Source: Desarmillaria ectypa
Lineage: Eukaryota > Basidiomycota > Agaricomycetes > Agaricales > Physalacriaceae
NCBI GenBank assembly: GCA_030407005.1
Contig: JAUDYN010000005.1
Coordinates: 2,666,001-2,730,000 of the forward strand
Direction: 5' to 3'
DNA: 64,000 nucleotides
Positions 12,808-24,360 of the stretch are shown here, in pieces. The notes below the pieces were generated by a model. The model did not search any database, was not told the DNA's origin, and saw only the letters and a program-made list of their open reading frames with translations. Positions within the stretch are counted from its first letter, which is position 1; every line of letters starts with the position of its first letter. The position numbers and the translations under genes were made by a program.

Positions 12808-14062
12808 ATGGCAGTAATACCGACACCGATTACGGAGCTCTTTGGCATTAAGCACCCGGTATTACTAGCTGGAATGAACGTAGCGGCTGGGCCAGAGTTA
12901 GCTGCTGCTGTCTCCAATGCAGGGGGCTTAGGAGTGATTGGGGGACATGGATACACATCCTCTATGTTGCGGAAACAGGTGGGTCCTGTATTCTTCCGCG
13001 ATTGTTCATGATTCCGGATATCATTCTTGGTAGATCAAGGCCATCAAGAAAGACCTGAACGACCCCAGCTTTCCCTTCGGTGTTGACCTTCTACTCCCCA
13101 AAGTCGGAGGTAGCGCGCGAAAAACCAATGTATAGCTTCGAAACGTTCATTTCTCCGTATTTTGATAATGGCTTCAGTACGACTATACCAAAGGTCAACT
13201 CGACAAACTTATCGACGTAATAATTGACGAGAAAACATCACTCTTCGTATGCGCTGTCGGAGTCCCACCACGATCTGCGGTCGACCGTCTCCATCAAGCA
13301 GGAATACCAGTGATGAATATGGTTGGACATCCGAAGCATGTTCCCAAAGCATTGAGTGTAGGTGTCGACATTATATGCGCTCAAGCCGGCGAGGGCGGAG
13401 GTCACACTGGTGATGTACCTGCTACTATTCTCATTCCGGCATGTGTGGACGCAGTCAAAGGCCATAAGTCTCCGCTCAATGGGAAGCCTGTATACGTTAT
13501 CGGAGCTGGTGCGGTTCACGACGGAAAAAGTCTCGCCGCTAATTTGGCCTGGGGAGCCCAGGCCGTTTGTACGTTCTTCTGCTACTTCGTTCTGGGACGA
13601 CACTAACAAAAGGTAGGGGTTGGGACCCGTTTTGTTGCATCAGTAGAGGCCGGCGCCCCAAAAATCCACAAAGAACTCATTACGATGGCTGGTTTTGACG
13701 ATGCTGTCACTACCTTGATCTATACCGGGCGACCGCTTCGATGTTTGAGGACACCTTATGTACAGGACTGGGAAACAAATCGCCAAGACGAAATCAAAGA
13801 GTTGACATCGAAGGGGATCATTCCCGCAGATAAGGACCTTGAAGAACATCCGGAGAAATCCATCTCAGCCCGCCCGTGGTTGATGGGGAAGGTTTCTGCT
13901 GTACGTTCCTTAGTTCTTCGAGTAATCTTTTAACTCAGGCTTTGCGCCACTCAGCTCATTCACGACATTCTTCCGGCCAAGGACATCATTGAAAACATGG
14001 TCAACGAAGCTGTCGAGATAATCGAGCGTGATGCATCCCGCGTGGTGAAAGCTAAGTTGTAG
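12808..14062 (+). CDS. Nitronate monooxygenase (2-nitropropane dioxygenase family)
   Basis: Five exons splice cleanly into 349 codons: 12808-12978, 13034-13129, 13178-13568, 13617-13900 and 13955-14062. The protein is an FMN-binding TIM barrel that oxidises alkyl nitronates. Seen motifs are the N-terminal TPITELFGIKHPVLLAGM, AVSNAGGLGVIGGHGY, PSFPFGVDLLLPKVGG, VNDF-equivalent GVPPRSAVDRLHQAGIPVMN, AQAGEGGGHTGDVPA (the conserved glycine-rich FMN loop with the catalytic-region His), PVYVIGAGAVHDGKSLAANL and WVGTRFVASVEAG (phosphate-binding). No signal peptide is seen, so it is likely cytosolic, and probably serves detoxification of nitroalkanes such as 3-nitropropionate. Start ATG 12808 is directly before the conserved barrel and fits family length. 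Confidence 0.92.
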
Positions 14063-15214
14063 ACAGCCGGTCGTAGCGAGTCGTATTCACTTTTAAGCAG
14101 TAAATATTGACTTGATTATTTAGCCCCTTACGCTTTGTCAACAGCACCGAAACCCTCGATGTTTTAGTAAGTCGCAAGAATACACGATGCATCATGAGCT
14201 CGCCGATCATGGATAAACAGGCACGAACTTTTCTGCGGTCATCTGTCAAGCGGTCTTCGAGGCATGTCCGATTGGGGATTAGACATGCAAGCCCGGATGC
14301 TTCGAGACCCGTCAAGTACTACTTTGTCGCTGGATGAATGGAACACCAAGTAGTCAAATGCGGGTTCTTTTCTTTGGGATTTATCCTCGTGTTGACATTG
14401 CCGCACGACAAGTCTGTCAGGTTCAACATGCAAAAATCTTGTGGAGAGATTCCAGCGAGAGGTGCCGGGAAGTAAGAGCACCGACGCGAACACGTGGGAC
14501 CTGATGGCGGTGCGTGAACTTCGTCTTCGACCACCATGGTCCATCACCTTCTCTCTAGTTCTGGTCACCTCTAACCCCAGTTACATTCGGTTTCATTAGG
14601 CGAAAATTTCAAATTATCTCAGAGACAGTGCAAAGCACCTTATTTATTTTCTTCGGAATCGACCCACGGATCAATTAAACTACGTCAATGCTCACGATTT
14701 TTTTTTAGGAAAGTCATATCACGCCAGTTTGGGAGGATAAAAATGTGTCTATCTAGGTAGGAAATCTCGAAGGTTCGAGGATCGCACTATGTCGACCACT
14801 TCAGCTTAGTTCCCATGGTGGCAAGACAACTGTGAAGACATGATCATCGCCGTTAAATGGTATCATTCCTTCAGAAATAGACTCGTTGCGTCACCGCAAG
14901 CCTAGACTGGCAGACATAGCAGCTTAGAATTCTCTACAGTGCAGGATTCTATCGAGCACCCAACAAGGACGGCGGAAGTTGGAACGAGCCTGTCTTACTA
15001 CCTTCCGACAGAAGAATCAATGTGAGCAGAAGTCGACGTTTTTGAGGGTAGTTCAAAGACACTCAAATTTGACCAGGAAAAAGATGATATCATTTTGAAA
15101 TAAACACGCAAATCAACCAAAATGAAAACAAATAGTAGGTATGTAAGACGAGTGAAAGCTATCGGTATGTGATTTGTCCATGTCAATGGTATGACGAGAA
15201 GACCCCCCAACTCT
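14063..15214. other. Intergenic between convergent genes
   Basis: About 1.15 kb separates the nitronate monooxygenase and hydrophobin 3' ends. Open frames at 14052-14568 on the minus strand show no recognisable motif. A T-run occurs near 14699-14705. Confidence 0.4.
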
Positions 15215-15718
15215 TTAGAGTCCAATGTTGATGGGGGTGCAACCAATGGCAATGAGACCATTCTGAAAAATGCAAGTTTAGACCTCAACAATTAAACGTT
15301 GAGGCTTAAATGATACTTACGAAGCTGTTGTCCTCGCAGCAGACAGTCTGAGCAGAGCAGCTGTTGCCTCCGACGCCAATGACGCTGATGGGGGAGCAAG
15401 TGATACCGCTGCGAAGATTGCTTAGCGGTTAACACTAGGTCCTGCGCGCACAGAAACTCACACATCGACACCGAGGTTGCCCAAAACGACACCAAGGAGT
15501 CCCAAAAGGGTGGAAACTGGAGTGGAGGTTGCCTGCATAGTGATAAGTATTCTTATCATCGAAGAATGACGGATGGCGCGTACACTCTGAACGGACTGGC
15601 AACATTGGACTGCTCCAGTGGTGCAGCCGTTTCCGCCACGAGGGACAGCGCTACCAGCCACGAACAAGGGCATGGCGAAGAAGAGGGTGAAAGCAAGAGC
15701 GTATATACGAGCGAACAT
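15215..15718 (-). CDS. Class I hydrophobin
   Basis: Four exons (15718-15584, 15532-15462, 15408-15321, 15262-15215) give 113 residues. A signal peptide covers about residues 1-22 ([20 protein letters not shown], then AG). Eight cysteines lie at 32, 39, 40, 73, 86, 92, 93 and 106, giving C-X6-CC-X32-C-X12-C-X5-CC-X12-C, which matches the class I spacing. The protein is secreted and self-assembles into amphipathic rodlets at hyphal or spore surfaces and in fruit bodies. A TATA box lies 80 nt upstream, as expected for a strongly expressed structural gene. All splice sites are in frame and no key residue is missing. Confidence 0.95.
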
Positions 15719-15797
15719 GGTGTGTTTCGGTGTAGGCAGGCGAGTGGTAAAACTGCGAAGGCTGTTTGAGCTGATAGGTCTTAGCCTTCCTGCATGG

Positions 15798-15805
15798 CTT
15801 TTATA
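15798..15805 (-). promoter_or_regulatory. TATA box of the hydrophobin gene
   Basis: TATAAAAG on the minus strand lies about 80 nt upstream of the hydrophobin ATG at 15718. Position and match to consensus suit a core promoter; no experimental start site is known. Confidence 0.6.
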
Positions 15806-18642
15806 CCTTTCAGAACCATCGGAACCTCTCAAAACAGATATATTCTTGTGATTCCTCAAAAAAAAAAAATTGCGCAAAAATTTAAAACAGACATGTAAGA
15901 GTCCTATCCTCCGATCTGATGTTTACGTTCCCCGACATACCCTTCCATTGCTTTCATTTGTCCCATCATAACCCATACGCCCGCCGAACCGGCACCTTTC
16001 TAATCCCTCATAGATGTACTCGTCACCTGCATGCAATGATTCCCGCACCTTACCCTCCTGCCAACTTTGACGGGCACAGACACATGGTTGTTCCTCTTCA
16101 GAAGGTTGTTCCAGGCTATTCTTAATTTAATCAGTGTTCGCCCGAATAATCATTCTGATGGCTCTCCAGATCAGTTTCTTGGCCAAAAATTTCATGAGAC
16201 GGTAGGAACTCAAACTATATCAATAGGCATTCATCCGAAGTATCGTGTGCACATTCTTTGGGCGGGTACCCTTCCGTTAGGCTCACGAACTCAGAAAGCT
16301 AGTCTATCCGCGTCTTTGACATCTGTGGGTTTGCGCTTTCAGTTGTCAACAAACCGCTTCATTATGTATAGTAATATGGCTGAAGAACTCGTGCTTTCGA
16401 GGTTTTTAACAATCCCTTGGCGTCTGTATTTCGCTTGAGCATCGACGCTTCAAATAGGATGACATTTTCCTATATTTCCTTTGTCGAATCAACGACTAAC
16501 ACCTTCCGGACTGTCTCGCGGTCCTCAAATAGTAATTTCGGGATGCACCGTCTTCGAGATGTACCGATATTGGATAGAGGTGAGCTGGTAATGACTCTCA
16601 GGTAAGACCCAGCAAGGCGAAGAAGAGGATGTACATATAATCGAATGACTAGGCTGTGCAGGGCAGTCGGCGCAACATTATTGTCAACTTGAATGACCCG
16701 GACGCCGCCTAATTATTAGTGCTGCAGTCGGCCCATTTTCCTGTCGATCAAGTCTAAGTACGTTGGCTGTTTCTGGGAAATGCCTAGCTAAAGAGTGCCG
16801 CGACGACTCGAACGCTTAAAGTGGTATAGCAAATATGACTGGCACGCAAGACAAAGTCTCCCCGTCATAGTCCCCAATATCTTGTCGTCGTAGAGTTAAA
16901 CCTGAGGGGCGCAAAATCATCGGTGTTATCATTCTCAAGATGCGTACTCCTTACTCTAGACAGGATAGTTTGCGAGCGCATTACTTCAGACTAGCACCAC
17001 CCTAGTTTTTATTGTCTGTCGCTTTGTACTTGAAGGCTTGCGGAAGTGCCAGGCAATATTTATATTTCTTTGGGAAGGACAATGAGGTTTGCGAAGTGTC
17101 TACTTTCCCTAAAATTATCCTCGCTGAAAATAAATGAATAGTCAAACAACCTTAGCCCTCATTTCTCATTAGACTCCTAAAGCAACGTATCTATATCGTA
17201 GATCTGCTATTTTAGCTGATGTCTCTTCCAAAATACTTGGATCTGATGCTCCATAATTAACAATGTCTTCCCACTCCCTCAGGGGCATCGTCAGGAAGGC
17301 AGATCATCAAACGAATTAGAATATACTGCAAAAGCCTGTAGATAACTGGCAGTAATACGTTCTAGTCACTCTGTTAGCTACCTGGAATGGAAACACACGC
17401 ATTTCTTCCTCGGACTCAGTGATCCAATCCCTACATATACAGGTTTGCGAAGTTAGAACACAATTACTAATGAGACCTATGCATTCCAGTTCCACCTGCT
17501 GATCTTGTTGGCATCTTCATGTTCATCGGTCACAACTGAAAAAGAACAAAACCTCTCAGATTCTGTGATGGAAGCCAGCACCTATGTAACAACACGCCTT
17601 GTCGTTGACCCGTATGTACAAACGAAGAACAGTAGAATGCCTGCAGAAAAATCAGGCGGCACGATGGGGCGCGAGGTATTCCTTCTACTAGTTACAGGGC
17701 AAGACCGAACAAGCCGAAAGAATAACTTTGGAAAGTAGAACCATCGCAACGAGTCCGAGGGATTAAACCAAGCTACGATCAGTCTCTTGAACTTCACCTG
17801 AAGGTGATTCAAAACTTGGCGGGTGTTCCGTGAGCTTTCGACCTTGCGGCTCACAAATTAAACCCTGTCAGACTACATACAGTGACAGTATTCCCACGGC
17901 AAAAATGAGTCAGAGAGATCACAAGGTCGAGGGTAGCCTTCAAAACGCGGGCAGAACAGCCGTTGAAAATCATGTACTAGTCCAGAAAAGGATGGCAAGT
18001 CCCATTACCTCATGGCACAGTACTTGTGCCCATCGAAGCCGTGAAAAGTTGAGTATTGACGGAACATTAACGCGCCAAGAACGACACACTGCATTCCAAG
18101 GACTCAATATTTGTAGGGAGGGGACATACACGAATTCGTGGCGCACCTAAAACAGCAGCCAGGCTCACGTTGCGTCCGGAACGGATATACGAGACTTTCA
18201 TCCCGACGTCCTCGACCTCTCTAACAAGACTGGCTGGATTGGATTAAGTATATAACCGATGCGCTGGTACGAAGGTTCTTTTCTTGGCCTGTAGAAACGA
18301 TGTTACAAACAGGTGAGTGCAAGAAGGTGCCCTGGGTACTCGAGGGATAAAAACTGAATGAACCCGTACCACTACAGAGTCCGATCGTATTTCTCCGATA
18401 CGTTGATCGTTGAAATGAAGTACACTTGCCCAAACAGATCATCCGCAGGCGAGGTGACAGCTCGATAGCGGCAACTTCGTTGAGGGACTTAAGCCTGTAC
18501 TCACGTCTATGCTCACCTTGACAAGGACTCATGCCAAAAATGATCCTTTACTCTGTCGGATCCTGCATCGCCTCATGTATAAACCAGCATGACGGTAAAA
18601 ATGCGAGGCTCAGGCAGTGAGGTCCAGGGTTGGCGCGATCTC

Positions 18643-18702
18643 GGTAGAGCCGTGGGAATGAGCGGTAAACATCACCGGCATCGAGAGCTATTAAGCTCTA
18701 CC
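18643..18702. repeat. Inverted repeat with 8-bp arms (possible hairpin)
   Basis: GGTAGAGC at 18643-18650 is complemented exactly by GCTCTACC at 18695-18702, with a 44-nt loop that holds a smaller AGAGCT..AGCTCT inverted repeat. It does not fold as a tRNA (no T-arm consensus). It could be chance. Confidence 0.3.
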
Positions 18703-19038
18703 GCGAAGGGCCTACGGCTGTCCATATTCTAGGACTTTGTCGCAAAGAGGTGTCAAGGACTCCGAGGACGACGCGACGGACAAAATTTATCACAAGGCAC
18801 ATTCACGTTCACATAAACTTCCCTGGAACTTCCTATTGTCAGTGTTCTTCAAACGAAAAGATGCATTGTTCACTGAACGAATTCTATGAGAAACCTGAGG
18901 GTAAGAATGCTCTGCTTATACAGACTTACATCTGTAGAAAGAAAGGATGAACACCTTTCATGGTGCCTTTCATATGGAGATGGATAAGGGCATATTGAGT
19001 GCATTAAAAAAATCATGAAGTGCCAACGGCCCGGCAGG

Positions 19039-19054
19039 CCCTGTCTAGACAGGG
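19039..19054. repeat. 16-bp perfect palindrome
   Basis: CCCTGTCTAGACAGGG is self-complementary over all 16 bases. Such a dyad could bind a dimeric regulator, but no factor is assigned. Confidence 0.35.
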
Positions 19055-21899
19055 GCTTTACTCGGGTTGGTCTGACCAATCATCAGTCCAGCGCGCAGTG
19101 CCGCTGGACTTACTTCAATCCCGGTATCTCCCTATTGGTCGGAGCACGCTGTACGGTACGAGGTACGAGGTATATGATTTTCTTGCTCGAGACCTAATAC
19201 ATATGCAGTAATTGACAGAAGTCAGAATGGCAAGAGCGCACGTCACTCCAAGATTTAGATTTACTTTGTTTTCGGCTCCCATGCTACCCGAGTCTACATA
19301 GCAATTAGCCACATAGCACCGTGGAAAGAATCGGAATCCCGGCAATTGCCGCTACTGGATGAGAAGAGTCCGGTGGCCAGCCACAAGCCAGCCAAGATCC
19401 TCGCTTTCTACCAGAATCATCATCGAGTCCAGTTTCCTCTGACTCACGGTTATCGGTTATCCGTGGTCAGAGTATAATGAAAGCATGCTAGCCAGGAGAA
19501 CGACTACTTACCTTGACCTCGCCGACCTTTCGAGTCCCATACAGAACATGCTACGAAGTCGAAGACAGACCTTGGAACCCCAATTCTCTAAGGAAACCAT
19601 CTTCTACCTGCGGACTCGGAGCTAGAAATATCATCCACAGTCCCATAGCGAGTCGTTATTAAACTGCGGTCGAAATCATATAGCAGGATCGACAATATCC
19701 AATATACTCGAGCAACCATTTTCATAGAGCGTTGCGGCAAAAGTGAGTTTCACTCGGAGGGTGTATATGTACGTCCAGCTCCACTGCTACTGCGAGTACG
19801 GCCAACGAGCTATCTAATGCAGGTTACAGTTAACAACGTGCTTACGTGCCACTTGGAGACCTTCATTTTTCCCAACTCAGCTTTGCATCGATTTCGAAGA
19901 ATTCATGTATAACGCTTGTATGGCTTTAGAACTCACTTACATCCTGGACAGCCTTGGTCATCCGGTCATCTCACGACTTCAATAATGGCTAAGAATATCT
20001 AATTCTGGATGCTGGTTCTTGTAACAGGTCGACCATTCTACCTATTTCTCCTTCCTGGTGCTTACAAGTCTATGGGACAAGAGTTGGCGACCTTGGAGTA
20101 TCTCACAGATGACGACGGATTTGGCCACCTCTTCAACAGCCTATGAAGGGTTCTTCCTATTTTCTGCCATTGACCAACACCCCGAAACGTGCTGTAGGAC
20201 TCTTTCCAGCACACGAGGAAAAGCGTGGCGCTGACAACTACTTCTCAGCGTGAGTTCTCGATTAATTTGTTGATCAACACACCACCCCACGTTTTCTACA
20301 CGCGCTGAATAACCTTATATGCAGACTAGACATCTCGGTAATTACAAATGCACGGCGTTCGTGAACAGTCTGTCAGATCCCTGCACATCAGACTTTCGTG
20401 TGTATACACGAACACTGAACATTTCGGTCTCGGATCTTCCTGCCTTGTATACCCGCCTACCAGCCCTTTACCCGGAAAAGCTCAACAGAAACACCATGGC
20501 GGCATGCTCTCCCCAGATTTGCCTCGACACGCATTTTTGCATTTGCGGTTGCAAACAGTGTTGCACGGGGCGAAACTCGAGGCTAAATTATCCCTGCTAC
20601 TCCGTTGCCCGAAAAATGCGCTAGAACCGGAGCCCAAGTGTTGCTCAGTATCATAGCGGTTCGCAGGATCAATGCATACAGAAGCCTCCTGCTCACTAGT
20701 TCGAGCACGAAACTGGAATACAACTTCAAGCGCAAGAACGGGGAAGCACTTGGCGTGTGCATGGAGCGTCATTGATCACCCGAAAAGAACAACTTCATCT
20801 GCGGAACTCAAAAGCCGCGCGTTCGTTTGTCATGACGATTCCAGACGTTCTCAACATGCACGATTAATGGGTGCAGGGTGGAAAGAGACGCTGATACCCC
20901 ACGGCTCCTGATCAAAAATCCGCTCTCCCGCCGCTTTCGCATGGGCCCCTTAGATGGGTTGTCCTTTGTATCACGGATAGAGAAAGCATATACATGGGAG
21001 ACCCTTTGTGGACTTGGTTCTTCGTGACGAGATTTCGGGTACTGGCGTCTTGTAAACGCCGCTCTCCCAAACACGGAACATCGTTTGTCAAAGAACCGTA
21101 CGCTTGCAAAAGTCACCGATAACCGGAAACGTAAGGGGCAGAGATAAATGGTTGTGCGATATATATGTTTAACGGAACCGAAGATTTAAATGGTTTCGTA
21201 TGTGTTCTTCAATTGATTTAATGGTGGTATCAAACGTCGATCACTGTCATTCTCGCAAGCGATACAGGATAAAAACGCAAGTGCAACGACGGGAGGGCCA
21301 TTATTCTTGCTGAGACCTAGAGGAGCGTGTGTCGGAGGACGATCCTCGAAAGAGCCAGTCCCACGGAACCGAGGAAGCATGTATGTGGCCAGGTCTGGAA
21401 GGTGATCGATGAGATGTCGTTGGGGAATTTCCAAGGATTCAGCAGGCTCAGTTTAATCAAACATAACCGCTTTGCGAGTATTTGGAAATCACGCGTCGCG
21501 CATATCGGAATTCCAGGCTAAAGTTGATCAAAGCGTCCGGGAAAAATCAGGCATTGTCTTATTGTCTTTTGGGTGGCGGTAGTCAGGGCCGGGACGGCAT
21601 CACGCCAAGGATTACCCGGGTGAGATTAGCAGAGGGCAAAGGCGCCTATGTGAGTGCTGTATAGCAGCATTTTGGGTCCGTACATTGAGTGAAATTATCT
21701 TTTGTACAAGCAAGAGTCACGGCTCGACGCGATCGTGGCAGAGGGAGGAAAAGATGCGCGATCGAAAAAATGACCACGTGTTCGCCCGAAGGGAACCTCC
21801 GAAGGGATTCCCTTTGTTCCCCTTGTTTACCTCATCCAAGGTGTGCTTCTGAGCCAGGATGCATCATGGCCAACAACAACACTTCGTCTGCCTACTACT

Positions 21900-23231
21900 A
21901 TGGACAACTACGACTACGAGCACGACGACGATTTTATCGATGATGACCTACCTCCGCTAGTCGAGTCTACGTCGTCGTCTTACATTCCCCGGCCTCCGAA
22001 TGCATTCATTCTCTTCCGATCGGCATTCATCCGGTCTCAGCGCATCTCGGGGCGCGTCGAGGGCAACCACTCGACTCTGAGCAAGATCATCGGTATGTAC
22101 TGGCGCGCTCTGACGAATGAGGAGAAGCAAGAGTGGGAGGCCAAGGCCAAGGTCGCGTTAGAGGAGCACCGGAAGCGATACCCGGACTGGAGGTTCCGGC
22201 CGGGAGTGAATGGTGGGCGGGGTCGTGGCCGTGGCGGGAGGGGGAGACGAGGGCGAGGTCGTGGCGGCGAGGGCGACGGGCGGGGTCGGGAGAAGAGAGC
22301 GAGGGAGGACGGGCGGCTCGGGAAAATTCGGGATTTGCTCATCGAGGGGCGGGAGGGCGAGGATCTAGAGAGGGCGGTGAACGAGTGGGAGAGAGAGCGG
22401 GACAGGGCGGGTAAGCGCAGCCGGTCGGTACCTTCCGAGACACGATCAGCCAAGGCGGCTCATCATGCGCGTACCCAGTCGTCGACGACAGGATACCAGG
22501 CTCTTGTCCGTCCAACCTTTTTATCTCCGTTTTTTTTTTACTGACATTAGTCCTAGGATTTTGCAGTGCCAGCTCCCATCACACCTCCCCAAGGCGACGT
22601 GATTCAGACCAGGCAGGGTGTGTACTCATTCATACCTGATCCATCACTGTATAGTCCTACCGAAGACGCCCAGTCGCCATGGCACACGAATCCGTATCAG
22701 TCTTCTCACATGAACCCCGGATCCACGCATATATCCAGTTTTAGCACGCTCAGCGGGTGGGCGGGCGACTCTGAGATACAGAGTCCAACGATGAGCACGT
22801 TCGGAGCCGGCAATGTAGAGCCGCCTCGTGAATACAGCGAGATGCGGACGTACGACAACTTTGCCGACGCGTCATACAATTCATGGCACGAGGAGCGTCA
22901 CTATTCCTTTGACAGCAGCGAGATGCACAATCCCTTTTCTTACACATCTGAATTTAATCAGTATCAGATTCCTGGACCAAGCTCTCCTGGACCGCCTTCG
23001 TCTGTCCCTTCCCCAACCTCGCCCTTTCATGTCGGCGCGAGCACTTTTAGCGACCTGCGCTTCATCGACGAAGGATCCCGCTTTCCTTCTTCCCCCCCTC
23101 AGGAAATGGAGGGAGAACCGCTGCAGGTCGTGCCATTCCAGCCTGTGCAGGTCATCAATCGGAAGGGAAAGGGAAAGGCGTACGAAGAGGAGGATGAAGG
23201 CGTCGCGGAGGGATACGTGAATTGGAATTGA
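21900..23231 (+). CDS. HMG-box transcription factor (MATA_HMG type)
   Basis: Two exons (21900-22509 and 22567-23231) give about 424 residues. A sequence-specific HMG box covers residues 28-100, opening YIPRPPNAFILFR, then NHSTLSKIIGMYWRAL, then EEHRKRYPDWRFRP. This is the class that includes mating and development regulators (fungal Prf1, Coprinopsis Pcc1). It is followed by an arginine/glycine-rich tract (about residues 104-140), a charged helical region, and a Ser/Pro/Tyr-rich tail with a basic RKGKGK patch near the end. The start ATG 21900 puts the acidic leader directly before the box. The intron donor GTCCAA is weak, so that junction is approximate, though the frame demands it. Two earlier ATGs at 21859 and 21866 are out of frame and overlap the start, possibly acting as upstream ORFs. 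Likely nuclear. Confidence 0.88.
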
Positions 23232-24149
23232 GAAAAAGTGAATCCATCTCTCGTGGATTGCGTAATCTCTTGCATGCAAGAGGAATATTCTGGTGCTATG
23301 AGCATTATTCGTTCTTGGTTCCCCTTTGCAATTGGGGTTGTATTATCTATCACTTCCTTGTTGTCGTTTTTCGTCATTTCGATTTTCTCACTTTGCTGTT
23401 TTCGCATTTTGTTTTGGCAGTCTTCTCTCTGTCCTTGTGCTTTGTTCACTTTTGTAGAGTTGAATTGAATGTGGCCCGCCGTCGGCCACAAAACTTGGTG
23501 CAATGATACGTGGGCAGTTTGTTCGATCACGAATAGCGTGTCGAGCCCTCTCTTTCATCGCATCGAACTACCGGTCTTGGCTGCTTAGTGCTGTTAAAAG
23601 TTCTGGTCTTGAAATCCAGCTTTTCTCAGATCCCACCTGCGATACGAAATGACTGGTCGGCGTCTTGGCGGTCACTGGGGGATTCGAGAGGTGCGTATGG
23701 AGGATCTAGGTGTTGTGGCACACATGCGTGCCTTGGTGATTCCGTTGGATTTCATGTACTAAAAAATAGGATAAAAGAATGGCCAAAAGCACACTGAGAG
23801 CTGGCCATACACGTCCAGTCCTTGCCTCTGCTAAACCGGTCTTGAGAAACATCTGTATGCTTTCTTCTAATCTCACCGTCAATGCAGAAGAGTCTCGGCT
23901 TCCAGTTTGGCTTTTCGTTTGGTTTTCCTTGACTGTCTTTTTTGGCAAAGATTTATGTTTCCTCTCGACGCTTGACTATCCGAGCTCTTGACTGTATCCC
24001 TTGCAGCATTGCCCTTCGGAATAGCAAACCCACTGCTGGATGATGGGTGAAAACTATCTTTGTCGAAACCTTTTCATACGCTTCACAAGTTCATCGAATA
24101 TAACCCGCATTACTTCCTTCGCGAAGCGCTGAGAGGCCTCATACTTGAT

Positions 24150-24360
24150 CTACACCTCCGTCATCCCCCCAACCTTCTCCTGAAACTGTGCGATCTGCGC
24201 CTTCAACTCAGCAATTTCCTCCTCCACATTCGAATCATACCGAGCTCTCTTTCGAGCCTGTTCGTCGTGGTCCAGCGTGGTCCTTGGGGCACGCAATTCC
24301 AAACAACGAGCATTTGCGGCATTTTGACATGGGTGGCCTTTCTTTATGCAATTGAGGCAC
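24150..24360 (-). pseudogene. Cysteine-cluster plus coiled-coil fragment
   Basis: One open frame of about 70 codons ends at a TAG at 24150. It opens with CLNCIKKGHPCQ, a C-X2-C-X6-C array like one half of a Gal4-type zinc cluster or a short fungal Cys motif. A basic stretch (QARKRARY) and a heptad-like helix (VEEEIAELKAQIAQFQEKV) follow. A DNA-binding or nucleic-acid-linked role is only suggested. Upstream on the same strand another coding-like piece (IQILQIIASSG..LELVSERNEW, about 24675-24600) is interrupted by a stop. It may be the 3' end of a decayed gene or of an unrecognised multi-exon gene. Confidence 0.35.

Larger units (their letters stand above)
15806..21899. other. Six-kilobase gene-free stretch upstream of the HMG-box gene
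   Basis: No open frame here shows a recognisable domain or can be extended through plausible introns into a long protein. The longest frames (for example 16067-16438 plus, 18221-18532 minus, 20482-20772 minus) look like chance frames. Base composition is mixed and there are no long tandem repeats. It may be a long regulatory region for the HMG-box factor, or relics too decayed to recognise. Two short palindromic structures are listed separately. Confidence 0.5.

Noticed and set aside
17505..18150. Faint similarity to a zinc-type oxidoreductase N-terminus (DPY..RM-like string)
   Set aside because: Only a few residues match, stops interrupt every frame, and no cofactor-binding glycine motif follows.
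22037..22453. 138-codon minus-strand frame rich in Arg/Ser/Pro
   Set aside because: It is antisense to the RG-rich tract of the HMG-box gene, whose composition keeps other frames open.
23555..23650. Possible tRNA-Ser: CTTGAAA anticodon-loop-like sequence with ATCGCA/TGCGAT outer pairing
   Set aside because: No D-loop or T-arm consensus (no GGTTCRANYCC-like segment) and the anticodon stem has a mismatch next to the loop, so the resemblance looks accidental.
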